From positions 372,001-436,000 of the forward strand of contig NZ_VORT01000001.1 in the NCBI RefSeq assembly GCF_007997155.1: a DNA stretch of 64,000 nt, read 5' to 3'. This document shows, piece by piece, positions 9,215-17,471 of the stretch. Position numbers and translations under genes: made by a program. The stretch's first letter is position 1. Every line of letters starts with the position of its first letter. Below the pieces are notes generated by a model, which was not told where the DNA came from, did no database searches, and worked only from the letters and a program-made list of their open reading frames with translations. Origin of the DNA: Aequorivita antarctica (GTDB lineage: Bacteria; Bacteroidota; Bacteroidia; Flavobacteriales; Flavobacteriaceae).

Positions 9215-10085
9215 ATTTTTTCTGATATTTTTTACGGATTTTGTAGCTGATAGTATTCAGTAAAAACGTAAAGACGAAAAGGGTGATACCTGCTGCGAAA
9301 ATTGTGCGGTATTCTAATGATCCGTGCTGAACATCTCCCAAACTTACTTGAACAATATAGGCGGTAATGGTTTCTACAGGAACGGTAGGGTCCAAAGTCA
9401 ATCGAGGTTGTTGACCTGCGGCTATGGCGACTATCATTGTTTCGCCTATGGCCCTAGAAATTGCTAAAATGATAGAAACAATAATCCCTGAAGAAGCGGC
9501 GGGCACAATTACCTTAAAAGCCGTCTGAAGCTTTGTGGCGCCCATTCCGAAGGAAGCTTCCCGCAACGAACGCGGTACAGCGTGCAATGCATCTTCACTT
9601 AATGACGAAATGTATGGAATAATCATTATTCCCATTACAATACCGGCGGAAAGAGAGTTAAAGCCTGAAAGACTTGGAATAAATTGTTGTAAAAATGGGG
9701 TTACCACAATCAAGGCGAAAAACCCGTAAACCACAGTAGGGATGGATGCCAAAAGTTCTAATATAGGCTTTATGGTCTTTCTGAAAGAACGCGGAGCATA
9801 TTCACTTAAATAAATACTTATGGTAAGGCCTATAGGAAGTGCTACCGCAATTGCAATAAACGACGTTAACAGAGTACCCGATAGTAGAGGAAGAATTCCA
9901 AAGTGCTTTTCGGTAAAAAGAGGGGTCCATTGAGTGTCAGTGAAAAAATCGAAAATTGAGACTTCACTAAAAAACTGAAACGCCTCGATAGATAAAACCA
10001 GTACAATTCCTAAGGTAACCGCAATGGTGATCAACGAACTCGCCAAGAGGGCTCTTTCAATGACCAGTTCTTTTATTTTTTGCAT
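9207..10085 (-). CDS. pstC: Phosphate ABC transporter permease PstC
   Basis: The second inner-membrane permease, 292 residues, paired with PstA. The EAA loop reads DALHAVPRSLREASFGMGAT, and SRAIGETMIVAIAAG is the PstC counterpart of the PstA motif. A first helix near 15-37 and a periplasmic loop FTDTQWTPLFTEKHFGILPL match the family. It is separated from pstS by 67 bases containing a strong hairpin, which may uncouple its expression level from that of pstS. Confidence 0.95.
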   Translation of the reverse strand: MQKIKELVIERALLASSLITIAVTLGIVLVLSIEAFQFFSEVSIFDFFTDTQWTPLFTEKHFGILPLLSGTLLTSFIAIAVALPIGLTISIYLSEYAPRSFRKTIKPILELLASIPTVVYGFFALIVVTPFLQQFIPSLSGFNSLSAGIVMGIMIIPYISSLSEDALHAVPRSLREASFGMGATKLQTAFKVIVPAASSGIIVSIILAISRAIGETMIVAIAAGQQPRLTLDPTVPVETITAYIVQVSLGDVQHGSLEYRTIFAAGITLFVFTFLLNTISYKIRKKYQKKYE

Positions 10086-10103
10086 CAGTAAAATTTTATA
10101 AGG

Positions 10104-10133
10104 AAATCAGGTGCCTGAACAGGCACCCGATTT
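10104..10133 (-). other. Intercistronic hairpin between pstS and pstC
   Basis: Stem GGTGCCTG/CAGGCACC with a 2-nt loop, extended by a G-U pair and AAATC/GATTT to about 14 bp. It is not followed by a proper T run, so it is more likely a 3'-stabilising or attenuating structure that raises pstS message over the permease genes than a full terminator. Confidence 0.6.
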
Positions 10134-10152
10134 TTCCCAATCCAACTTCTGT

Positions 10153-11109
10153 TTATTTGTTACTTTCAACAAAAGCCTGGAAGTCTTCTTTTTGTTTTGT
10201 GTATAGTTCTGTTGGAAGCGGGATGTAACCAACATCAGTAGATAATTCACCAGCATTTTCAAGATAATAATGTACAAAAGCCACTACCTCTGGTGATTTT
10301 ACCGAAGTGCTGTTCACGTAGATGAACAAGGGTCTTGAAAGTGGAGCATAGGTTCCAGTACTAACGGTTTCCAAAGTTGGTTTTACTACTTCAGTTCCAT
10401 TGTTTACACCAATCAATTTTAACTTATCTTGGTTTTCGGTGTAGTATGCCAATCCGAAAAATCCTAAAGAGAATTTATCTCCGGCAATGCCTTGAACCAA
10501 AACATGATCATCTTCACTAGCGGTATAGTCTCCTCGGCTTGAACCGCTTTTTCCAACAACGGCTTCCGTAAAGTAGTCATAGGTTCCAGAAGCGATACCG
10601 GGGCCGTACAAATGGATTTCTTCGTTAGGCCATTCTGGACGGATTTGGTTCCATTTCATTATTGTTCCTTGAGCCGCAGGCTCCCAAATTTTCTTTAACT
10701 CCTCTACAGTAAAATTATCTACCCAATCATTTTCTGGATTTACCAATACCGCAAGGCCGTCATAAGCAACTTCCAGTTCTATATAAGTAATGTTGTTTGC
10801 TGCACAGGCCTCTATTTCCTTATCCTTGATTGGGCGGGAAGCATCTGAAATGTTAGTTTCTCCTCTTGAAAATTTTTGGAATCCTCCTCCAGTACCAGAA
10901 ACTCCAATAGTAACCTTTACATTGGGTTGAACACTTCTGAATTCTTCTGCAACAGCTTCAGTAATTGGGAAAACAGTACTAGAACCATCTACTTTAATGG
11001 TTCCTTCCAAATTTCCCGAATCGTTTTCAGCTTTTTCGCTTTGATCTTTTTTATTACCGCAAGCTCCTACTATGAATGCCAGAGCGATAATTGTTATTAT
11101 TTTTTTCAT
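10153..11109 (-). CDS. pstS: Phosphate-binding lipoprotein PstS
   Basis: The high-affinity phosphate-binding component of the Pst importer, 318 residues. The signal peptide ends in a lipobox (FIVGACG, lipidated Cys17), so it is membrane-anchored. The phosphate site appears as [45 protein letters not shown] and [10 protein letters not shown]. It is first gene of pstSCAB-phoU, behind a repeat array resembling a Pho box. Confidence 0.96.
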   Translation of the reverse strand: MKKIITIIALAFIVGACGNKKDQSEKAENDSGNLEGTIKVDGSSTVFPITEAVAEEFRSVQPNVKVTIGVSGTGGGFQKFSRGETNISDASRPIKDKEIEACAANNITYIELEVAYDGLAVLVNPENDWVDNFTVEELKKIWEPAAQGTIMKWNQIRPEWPNEEIHLYGPGIASGTYDYFTEAVVGKSGSSRGDYTASEDDHVLVQGIAGDKFSLGFFGLAYYTENQDKLKLIGVNNGTEVVKPTLETVSTGTYAPLSRPLFIYVNSTSVKSPEVVAFVHYYLENAGELSTDVGYIPLPTELYTKQKEDFQAFVESNK

Positions 11110-11134
11110 TTTTTTTAGTTTAGTTTTTGCAGTA

Positions 11135-11178
11135 CAAAGAACCGATTTCTATGTTATGTGAATATTACTTGAAAGTGA
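11135..11178 (-). promoter_or_regulatory. pstS operon promoter with Pho-box-like direct repeats
   Basis: Minus-strand half-sites TCACTTT, TAATATT and TAACATA begin at 11-bp intervals (11172-11178, 11161-11167, 11150-11156). The middle one is exactly 18 bases upstream of GTTCTTTG (11135-11142), a partial TAnnTTTG -7 element. This is the same layout as at the PiT and porin promoters, with one extra repeat on the promoter side. Confidence 0.6.
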
Positions 11179-11227
11179 ACAAATTGCAATTAATACCTTT
11201 CTGAGCCTAAACTCACGAGGCTAAGTT

Positions 11228-12427
11228 TTAGAAATGGATATCCATTTGAAGACGGTACATCAAGTTGTCGTTTTCACCGCCAATTGTGGTATAGCTAATA
11301 TCAGTTTGCACCTTTAACTTATGGCCTACAATATATTTTGAAAGGCCAAGAGTGTATTGGTTTTCAACATCTTTACCAGTTATGTTTTGATCTAAATCAA
11401 TTGTTGTGTATCGTCCAGCAACTTCCCAATTTGATTTAAAAACATATCCGGCTTGGAGGTTTAAACCATTACCAACCTGAACCACATCGCCAGTTAAGGT
11501 TCCGTCAGAGTTTTTTGCTAAAGCATCCTCTGCGTCACGGTTGCTATACTCGGCCATAAGTGAAAAGCCTCTGTATTTGAACATTGCATCAACAAATAGG
11601 GTGGAAATATTAGTTTCGTAAAAACCTTCATCATTAGCCATATAGGAGCCTTGGTTGCTTCGGTTTTTAACCGCATTGTGGTTAAAATCATACGTGGCTC
11701 CCAATGCAAGTTTTGGAGTTTCTTCTCTTTGAAGATCGCCTCCAACATAATCGCCTTTACCGCTAAAATTTCCTAGGGGTAGAATTTCAAGGCGGCCAGT
11801 GTATTGATGACCTCCAAGATTGCCTGTAGTAACATTTCTGCCCTCACCTTGCGAAACTACTATCATTTCACGCATTATGAAACTTTCAGAAAAATCTGTA
11901 TGATGTCTTAATTGAAGTCCTAGATCTCGGTCTATATTAAATCTGCTATTTAACAAGGAACGATCTACAAATTGTAGATTGGCGGATGAAACAACCCGCT
12001 CTCTGTTTCCTGGTAATTTGGTCTGACCGACCCAGAGTTCAAAATTTTCGTAGAAATTCCACATCACAACCGCATCGAGAATATAGTTTGGCGAATCGCT
12101 TGTAAATGGTGAGGAACCGGCAATGTCTCTATTTGAAAGCCCTAGTTCAAGTTTATATTCAAGTTTTGGGGTATAGGCAAAACCACTGAATTTTAATCGA
12201 GCTCTTCGAACCAAGAAATTTGATTCAGCTTTTCCATATTGGTCGCCATCGTAATCCCATGATGTGGTTGAGAGAAATTGCATTCTGGCGGCCATATTCA
12301 TGGACCAAGTACTGTCTTTACCTACTATGTTTAGTATTCCCTTACCAAATCTCGGCCCTTCTATTTCTTGTGAAAAGGCACTAAAGGATAGAATTAGCAA
12401 TAAAGCTGTAATTAACTTAAGTTTCAT
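11228..12427 (-). CDS. Phosphate-selective porin (OprP/OprO family)
   Basis: An outer-membrane beta-barrel of 399 residues with a Sec signal peptide (cleavage probably at SAFS-Q) and alternating amphipathic strands to the last residue, ending in the aromatic barrel signature MYRLQMDIHF. The N-terminal SWDYDGDQYGKAESNFLVRRARLKFSG region (about 55-81, quoted in pieces: FLVRRARLKFSG) is typical of the OprP/O family. Placed upstream of pstS on the same strand, with its own repeat-containing promoter, it should supply phosphate or polyphosphate to the Pst system. The leader of its message is nearly complementary to a candidate RNA just upstream. Confidence 0.9.
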   Translation of the reverse strand: MKLKLITALLLILSFSAFSQEIEGPRFGKGILNIVGKDSTWSMNMAARMQFLSTTSWDYDGDQYGKAESNFLVRRARLKFSGFAYTPKLEYKLELGLSNRDIAGSSPFTSDSPNYILDAVVMWNFYENFELWVGQTKLPGNRERVVSSANLQFVDRSLLNSRFNIDRDLGLQLRHHTDFSESFIMREMIVVSQGEGRNVTTGNLGGHQYTGRLEILPLGNFSGKGDYVGGDLQREETPKLALGATYDFNHNAVKNRSNQGSYMANDEGFYETNISTLFVDAMFKYRGFSLMAEYSNRDAEDALAKNSDGTLTGDVVQVGNGLNLQAGYVFKSNWEVAGRYTTIDLDQNITGKDVENQYTLGLSKYIVGHKLKVQTDISYTTIGGENDNLMYRLQMDIHF

Positions 12428-12454
12428 TTAAATCGTTTTTAGTTTTTGTCACTG

Positions 12455-12498
12455 CAAAGGACTGACTATAAAATATTTTGAATGTTTCTTTAATGTTA
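12455..12498 (-). promoter_or_regulatory. Porin promoter with Pho-box-like direct repeats
   Basis: Minus-strand TAACATT (12492-12498) and AAACATT (12481-12487) begin 11 bases apart, then an 18-base spacer leads to GTCCTTTG (12455-12462) as the -7 element. The start codon follows 27 bases later. Confidence 0.65.
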
Positions 12499-12520
12499 AG
12501 TTACTTTACTAATATTGGTG

Positions 12521-12561
12521 CAAAAAACAAAAGAAAAGGGCTGCTCAATTAAGAACAGCCC
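12521..12561 (-). terminator. Intrinsic terminator with no coding gene in front of it
   Basis: Minus strand: GGGCTG-TTC / GAG-CAGCCC stem (9 bp with one G-U) and TTAATT loop, followed by TTTTCTTTTGTTTTTTG. Leftward transcription ending here would come from the gene-free stretch above, because the next leftward gene (13258-14526) has its own terminator. This is one reason for proposing a small RNA. Confidence 0.65.
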
Positions 12562-12618
12562 AGTTTTAAAATCTAGTCGACAAAAACTAAACGATTTTAA
12601 ATATTGCCTATTTAAAGA
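12525..12618 (-). ncRNA. Candidate Pho-controlled small RNA antisense to the porin leader
   Basis: A gene-free stretch with a promoter-like element upstream and a clear terminator downstream, giving an RNA of about 90-95 nt. The segment 12579-12602 is complementary to the porin message leader 12426-12450 over 23 base pairs with two small bulges, reaching into the porin start codon. The 12 nt at 12581-12592 are also perfectly complementary to the pstS leader (11118-11129). The rest of the RNA is the terminator hairpin. Caution: flavobacterial leaders are A-rich and similar to each other, so T-rich RNA pairs with them rather easily. Existence and ends are inferred, with no transcript evidence. 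Confidence 0.4.
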
Positions 12619-12624
12619 CAATTA

Positions 12625-12668
12625 CAAAGGAAATTAATCTGTGATTATTTTATGTGAATTTAGTTTTA
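12625..12668 (-). promoter_or_regulatory. Possible Pho-type promoter of the candidate small RNA
   Basis: TTCCTTTG (12625-12632) as -7 element, an 18-base spacer, then half-sites TCACATA (12651-12657) and TAAAACT (12662-12668) at 11-bp spacing, each 5 of 7 to TAACATT. The geometry is identical to the porin promoter, but the half-sites are weaker and the DNA is very AT-rich. Confidence 0.4.
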
Positions 12669-12779
12669 TCAAATCATTAAGTTATTATTTTTATAAATTT
12701 ATTAATAATTAAATAATTAGAAATCAGATAGTTGCAGGTTTAGTGTTACTAAAACGTTATGTAATCGTTTCTTAAAGGT

Positions 12780-12795
12780 TAATTTTGTAAATTTG
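12780..12795 (+). promoter_or_regulatory. Two overlapping-type -7 elements upstream of the MORN-like gene
   Basis: TAATTTTG (12780-12787) and TAAATTTG (12788-12795) both match TAnnTTTG perfectly, 29 and 37 bases before the ATG at 12825. Either could be the promoter of that gene. Confidence 0.45.
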
Positions 12796-12824
12796 AATAT
12801 TCAGAATATTTAAAAGCCTTACAA

Positions 12825-13184
12825 ATGAAAAATATAATCACAATTTTAGCAATCGCATTATTCACTTCAGTTTCCTTTTCACAGGATACTAAGAAAAACA
12901 CATACTTCTTGGATGGTGATGTTATTGAAGCAACAATCTATCACGATAATGGAATGATTGCACAAACAGGATATTACTCTAAGGAGAACAAGCTTACTGG
13001 AGAATGGGTGAGTTATGATCTAAAAGGAGAAAAAACTGCCGTTGCACAATACAATAATGGAGAAAAAGTTGGCACTTGGTATTTCTTTACGGATAAAAAT
13101 ATTAAAGAGGTAAGCTATATGGATGCTCGTGTTGCCAAGGTTGTTACTTGGAAATCTTCCGACACTCAAATTGTTGTAAATTAA
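12825..13184 (+). CDS. Secreted MORN-repeat-like (YwqK-type) protein
   Basis: A small exported protein of 119 residues with a signal peptide (cleavage near VSFS-Q). The body has repeated units of the form YHDNGMIAQTGYYSKENKLTGEW and YNNGEKVGTWYFF, which resemble MORN/YwqK repeats: short beta-hairpins with G-W/Y endings. Flavobacteria carry many such proteins with unknown roles. It is a single gene read away from the phosphate cluster and ends at the 13203-13236 terminator. Two perfect -7 elements precede it. The fold is likely; function is unknown. Confidence 0.75.
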   Translation: MKNIITILAIALFTSVSFSQDTKKNTYFLDGDVIEATIYHDNGMIAQTGYYSKENKLTGEWVSYDLKGEKTAVAQYNNGEKVGTWYFFTDKNIKEVSYMDARVAKVVTWKSSDTQIVVN

Positions 13185-13202
13185 GAATAAAGATTAATAT
13201 GT

Positions 13203-13236
13203 AAAAACCCCGGTTTCAATTGAAAGCGGGGTTTTT
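13203..13236. terminator. Bidirectional intrinsic terminator
   Basis: AAAAACCCCG / CGGGGTTTTT with an inner self-complementary TTTCAATTGAAA. It lies between the convergent genes ending at 13184 and 13258. Confidence 0.9.
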
Positions 13237-13257
13237 GTTTTTTGCTAATTCAATACT

Positions 13258-14526
13258 TTATTCAAAAACGTAGCCAGTCCAGTTGAACAAATCTCTGCTC
13301 ACTGTTGGAAGGGTTCCATCTGTTACATTTATAGTTGCTCCAGCAGTTGTCTTGATGTCTGTAATATCAAGACCTGTTGAAGAATCTCCCATTACAGAAA
13401 GATTAACTGAAGAGCCTTTTGCATCTCCTTTAGAGTCTGTTAAATCGATGAAATCTGCTGCTTTTGCATTTGCATTTGCAAAGGCTACGTATGCATTGGT
13501 TAGTGTAAGACCACTACCTCTTCGCACTTTAATCATATCAGCCATTTCAATTGCTGCTCCATTTATTAAAACCAAACCATTAATAGTTGGGTTTGATTGT
13601 CCAGTATCACCAGGAGAATTTCCGTCAAGGTTTCCATCGCCTTCCAATCCACGTGGATCTTCAGTAATTGATGTGAAATTGGCTTCACGCAAACCATAAA
13701 GATTGGTTGCAGTTCCTGTCCATCCTTGGGTCCAGTCAAACAAATCGTCTTTTGCGTTTACTGCTATTGCATTTGTAACGTTTACTGTTCCGCCGAAAAA
13801 TTCATAGGCATCATCATCTCCATAAAATACAGCTACGTTTTCAATTACTGTTTCATTTCCTACTGCATAGAAAGTGATTCCGTTGAATTCTTTATCACCG
13901 TTAATACGAGCTCCAGTATATGAAGCTTCCACATATTTCATAACTCCAGAATTATCGTTAGCTACAGTTCCACCGTAAGTTAAATCAACAACTTCAGTAG
14001 TTGCAGTTCCACCACCACTAATTGGTGCTTTCCCTATTAAAAGAATACCACCCCAATCCCCAGAACGTGGATTTGAAGCATTAGATGTAAATTTAATTGG
14101 AGCAGCAGCAGTTCCAGCAGCGTTAATTTTGGCGCCTTGCTCAATGGCTACATAAACATTGGTTCCGCCGGCAACAGCTTTAATAGTTGTTCCTGGCTCT
14201 ACACAAAGTGTTGCGCCAGCCTTAACACTTAAAGGGCCAGTAAGAATCCACACGGTGTCATTGGTAAGACAAACATCTGCGGTAACATTACCTTTAAGAT
14301 CCAAAGGATCTAAATCTGGATCATCTTGAGATGCTATTATACCGTCCTTTTCAGCTTGTACTGCGCAAGGCTCGCAGGCAGAACCGCCACAATCGATACC
14401 GGTTTCATCGCCGTTTTGAACTCCATCATTACAAGTAGCGGCCACAGGTGTGGGGCTATCGTCTTTACTACAGCCAGTAAGGGCTAATGTTGCGATTACA
14501 AAGCTTGATAAAAGAAATTTTTTCAT
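13258..14526 (-). CDS. Right-handed beta-helix-like lipoprotein, probable Pho-regulon member
   Basis: The start at ATG 14526 gives a 422-residue lipoprotein: MKKFLLSSFVIATLALTGC with the lipobox Cys near 19. The longer frame from 14565 has no signal peptide at its beginning. A short Cys-rich segment follows (CNDGVQNGDETGIDCGG, then CEPC). The rest is Gly/Ala/Asn/Thr-rich with strand-turn repeats such as AVFYGDDDAYEFFGGTVNVT and AVNAKDDLFDWTQGW, suggesting a parallel beta-helix. It lies directly downstream of a large TonB receptor gene but has its own promoter with Pho-like repeats. That suggests a surface partner of the receptor that binds a phosphate-containing substrate; ligand unknown. Confidence 0.75.
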   Translation of the reverse strand: MKKFLLSSFVIATLALTGCSKDDSPTPVAATCNDGVQNGDETGIDCGGSACEPCAVQAEKDGIIASQDDPDLDPLDLKGNVTADVCLTNDTVWILTGPLSVKAGATLCVEPGTTIKAVAGGTNVYVAIEQGAKINAAGTAAAPIKFTSNASNPRSGDWGGILLIGKAPISGGGTATTEVVDLTYGGTVANDNSGVMKYVEASYTGARINGDKEFNGITFYAVGNETVIENVAVFYGDDDAYEFFGGTVNVTNAIAVNAKDDLFDWTQGWTGTATNLYGLREANFTSITEDPRGLEGDGNLDGNSPGDTGQSNPTINGLVLINGAAIEMADMIKVRRGSGLTLTNAYVAFANANAKAADFIDLTDSKGDAKGSSVNLSVMGDSSTGLDITDIKTTAGATINVTDGTLPTVSRDLFNWTGYVFE

Positions 14527-14554
14527 TTTTTTGTTTTGTTTTAAAAGTTTGATG

Positions 14555-14609
14555 CAAAGAAACAATTGTGTTGTTTCGTCACGCTTAGGTTAATATTATC
14601 GTTTTGTTA
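14555..14609 (-). promoter_or_regulatory. Promoter of the beta-helix lipoprotein gene with Pho-box-like repeats
   Basis: Minus-strand half-sites TAACAAA (14603-14609), TAATATT (14592-14598) and TAAGCGT (14581-14587) begin at 11-bp intervals. The last is 18 bases upstream of TTTCTTTG (14555-14562). Confidence 0.55.
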
Positions 14610-14619
14610 ATTGTATTTT

Positions 14620-17448
14620 TTAAAATGAATAGGAAACACCGGCACTAAAAACCACACCTCTTTTGTAGGTTTCAACTGGAACTTCCTGTCCGTCGGGCAA
14701 TGCAGCATTTGGAACTCCAATATTGTTTACATCTTGTGTCAATTTGTATTCAGGATTCAATATGTTTTTTATGTTAAGCTTGATTCCGAAGTTTTCATTG
14801 ATGGCAATTTTGTTGATGAAATCCAAGGTTGGAATAGCCGAAAGCATAATATTGTTCTTTCCAGAGCCAGGGTTTGCGTCATCCCCGCCAGTTCCCAAAG
14901 AGTAAATACTTTTGCTGTTGTAATTAAAAACTACAGAGCTGGTAAGGCCACTTTTTTTCTTTTTCAAATTCAAGGTTAAATCTGAGCCCAAGATGAACGG
15001 AGAAGAACCTTCCAGTTCATCTTCTTTATTGGTGAAACGTACGGTAAGATTATCCGTTGGTACGTCTTCTAATTTTTGATTTGAGTATAAATAGGAAGCA
15101 TTTAACCCGAAAGTCAATGTTTTTTCACTGTCTGAATCATTTGAAAGCTTCAAAATGTTTTTTCTCAGTTCAAGTTCAACACCTCCAATAGTTGCATCAC
15201 CGGTGTTTACATAGGAAAGTTCGCCTGCGGCAGAATTCACTTCAATACGGTTAATTGCGTTTTTGATGTTTTTGTAGAAACCAGTAACTGCAACAATTTC
15301 ACCAGGGCTGAAATAGTATTCATACTTCAAATCCAAATTGTAGTTGTCTGCCGTTAACAAATCTGGGTTACCAAAACTGTTGAAACTTACGTCTTCATAA
15401 AGAAAAGGCGCCACTTCCTTAAACTGTGGAAGGGTATAGGTTTTGCTTCCTGCCAAGCGTACAATACTGTTTTCGTTGAAATTATATTTCAAATTGAAAC
15501 TTGGAAGAACGAAATTTTCATCAATCAATGAAGGGTCGGTATTTGGGTCGTTTGTTGATGCAAGGTTGGTGTCAAAATTTACTTCTTGTTTCACTTTTTC
15601 GTAACGAACGCCTACGTTTGCTGAAAAGCTATTTGAAAAATCATAACTTACTTCTCCCAAACCTGAATGAATTGTTCTGGTTCCGTCATAAGTGAAAGGA
15701 ATGAAAGGGTCTTTTCCATCACGGCCATCACCGCGGTTTGTTGTCAGTCTGAAAATTTCCTCATTCAGTGATTGTTGATTGAAAAGTGAAGTGTCTGGAT
15801 TGTCAATATCAACTACTGCTGGACTGTCTAAAATATAGTTTATTTGGGTGTAATTGAAAGTTCTGTCTGTGTCTCTATAATTGTATCCCAAACGGATTCT
15901 ACTATTTTTACTGTCTTCGTTTTTTCCGTTTAATGCATAATCCAAATAAAGCTTTCCGGCTAAATCGTTTTCTTCAAGACTTGAGTAAAAGCGATTGTTA
16001 AGCGCGCTACCCGAAGCAGCTCTCGCAACGTCTGAATTCACATCAATAACATACGTATTGGTTCTTCGGTCTGGCTCGTAACCACGGATTGTATTGTAAG
16101 AGGCTCCCGCTTCCAAACTTAGTTTTTCAGTAAGGGTAAGGGAGGTTAAAAGTTGGTTTACGAAAAGATTATTTTCGTTTTCTTGTTGTCTTCTTATAAA
16201 AGCACGAACTGGATTTTCAGGCTCGTCATTTTCGGTAAGACCCGCTTTCAGTCCGTAATAATCAGCAACGCTTTGGCTGTTGTTTTTGATGAACATACTG
16301 TTTGCGGCAATATAATCTCCTTCCTGAAAACGCCATTTCACATTGGCCATCGCCAGTTTTGAAACGCTGTATTTATATTCTGTTCGGTTAAACTCCTGAT
16401 TATAACCGCCAGCAGCGTTTATCCTGTCTGAAGTTCCTTCGCGGTATTCATATTTATTATCAAAATTACCTACGAAGAAAAGGCTTAACCTATTGTTGCC
16501 TATATCAAAACGTTTTCCGCCAGAAAGAGAATAACTAGAGTTTAGTTGGGCGTTTTGCGTGCTTGGCTTAAAGTTGTTGTCAAAAGCATGTACATTCAAA
16601 TCTGTTATTGGAACGTGTACATTATGGATATTGCCAATGTATTTGGCGTTGTCCATAATCAAAAATTCCTTTCCAACAGCTCGTGTATTCACTTCCGGGG
16701 AAATGGAAAACTGCAAACTGCTCGGTCCGGTTAGCTCTTTGCTTACAATATTTATATTGGCTCCCGCAACATCGCCATAAAGCGGCACAGAAAAAGTTTT
16801 GTTGATACCAACGCTCTCAATTACATCACTAGAGAAAAAGTCCAACGAAATGTTTTTATATTCCGGATCTTCGGAAGGAAGCGGCAATTCATTTAAAGTT
16901 GTAGAATTGTAACGATCGCCCAAACCGCGAACAAATACGTTCTTAATACCTGCCTGTTTTTTAACACCCGTTACTTTGGTCACAGCGCCTTCGGCATCAC
17001 CAACACCTTTTCTTGAAAGGTCTTCGGCTCCTATGGATTGGGTAATTCCTACAGCTTTTTTCTGTTCTAATAATAAAGCTACCGCACTTTCCCTTCGGGT
17101 GGTGGTTTTAATTACCACTTCATCCAGAGCGGCTGCACTCGCGCTCATTGGTACGTTTATATTTGTAACCTTATTTTCAATAACGGTAACATTAGGAATC
17201 TCAACAGTTTCATAGCCAACAAAACTAAAAACAACTGTATAGGTTCCAGGCTTAACGTTTTCAATTGCATATAAGCCATCAATATCAGAGGTTACCCCTA
17301 TTGTGGTTCCTTTAATAAATACGTTTGCAAAAGGCAAAGGTTCATTATTGTAATCTGTATCTGTTAGTTTACCTACTATAGAACCACTTTCCTGTGCAAT
17401 GGTCGCTACGGTAAAAAAGAAGAATAAAAGTTTAAAAATAGTTTTCAT
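14620..17448 (-). CDS. TonB-dependent outer-membrane receptor with carboxypeptidase-regulatory-like N-domain
   Basis: An outer-membrane importer of 942 residues. A signal peptide is followed by a CarboxypepD_reg-like domain (about 22-105; GSIVGKLTDTDYNNEPLPFA, DIDGLYAIENVKPGTYTV). Then comes the plug domain (about 125-240; KKQAGIKNVFVRGLGDRYN, DVAGANINIVSKEL) and a barrel ending in the aromatic GVVFSAGVSYSF. There is no SusD-like partner. The neighbouring gene is a beta-helix lipoprotein, and both have the Pho-like promoter layout, so a phosphorylated substrate is a reasonable guess. Substrate is not determined by sequence alone. Confidence 0.92.
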   Translation of the reverse strand: MKTIFKLLFFFFTVATIAQESGSIVGKLTDTDYNNEPLPFANVFIKGTTIGVTSDIDGLYAIENVKPGTYTVVFSFVGYETVEIPNVTVIENKVTNINVPMSASAAALDEVVIKTTTRRESAVALLLEQKKAVGITQSIGAEDLSRKGVGDAEGAVTKVTGVKKQAGIKNVFVRGLGDRYNSTTLNELPLPSEDPEYKNISLDFFSSDVIESVGINKTFSVPLYGDVAGANINIVSKELTGPSSLQFSISPEVNTRAVGKEFLIMDNAKYIGNIHNVHVPITDLNVHAFDNNFKPSTQNAQLNSSYSLSGGKRFDIGNNRLSLFFVGNFDNKYEYREGTSDRINAAGGYNQEFNRTEYKYSVSKLAMANVKWRFQEGDYIAANSMFIKNNSQSVADYYGLKAGLTENDEPENPVRAFIRRQQENENNLFVNQLLTSLTLTEKLSLEAGASYNTIRGYEPDRRTNTYVIDVNSDVARAASGSALNNRFYSSLEENDLAGKLYLDYALNGKNEDSKNSRIRLGYNYRDTDRTFNYTQINYILDSPAVVDIDNPDTSLFNQQSLNEEIFRLTTNRGDGRDGKDPFIPFTYDGTRTIHSGLGEVSYDFSNSFSANVGVRYEKVKQEVNFDTNLASTNDPNTDPSLIDENFVLPSFNLKYNFNENSIVRLAGSKTYTLPQFKEVAPFLYEDVSFNSFGNPDLLTADNYNLDLKYEYYFSPGEIVAVTGFYKNIKNAINRIEVNSAAGELSYVNTGDATIGGVELELRKNILKLSNDSDSEKTLTFGLNASYLYSNQKLEDVPTDNLTVRFTNKEDELEGSSPFILGSDLTLNLKKKKSGLTSSVVFNYNSKSIYSLGTGGDDANPGSGKNNIMLSAIPTLDFINKIAINENFGIKLNIKNILNPEYKLTQDVNNIGVPNAALPDGQEVPVETYKRGVVFSAGVSYSF

Positions 17449-17471
17449 TTTTGTCGTTTGATTTATTGGTG

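Noticed and set aside
12742-12759. TAACGTT / TAACACT pair on the minus strand at 11-bp spacing, further upstream of the porin
   Set aside because: It matches the half-site well, but there is no -7 element 18 bp downstream and it is out of register with the other porin repeats. It could be chance in AT-rich DNA; noted only.
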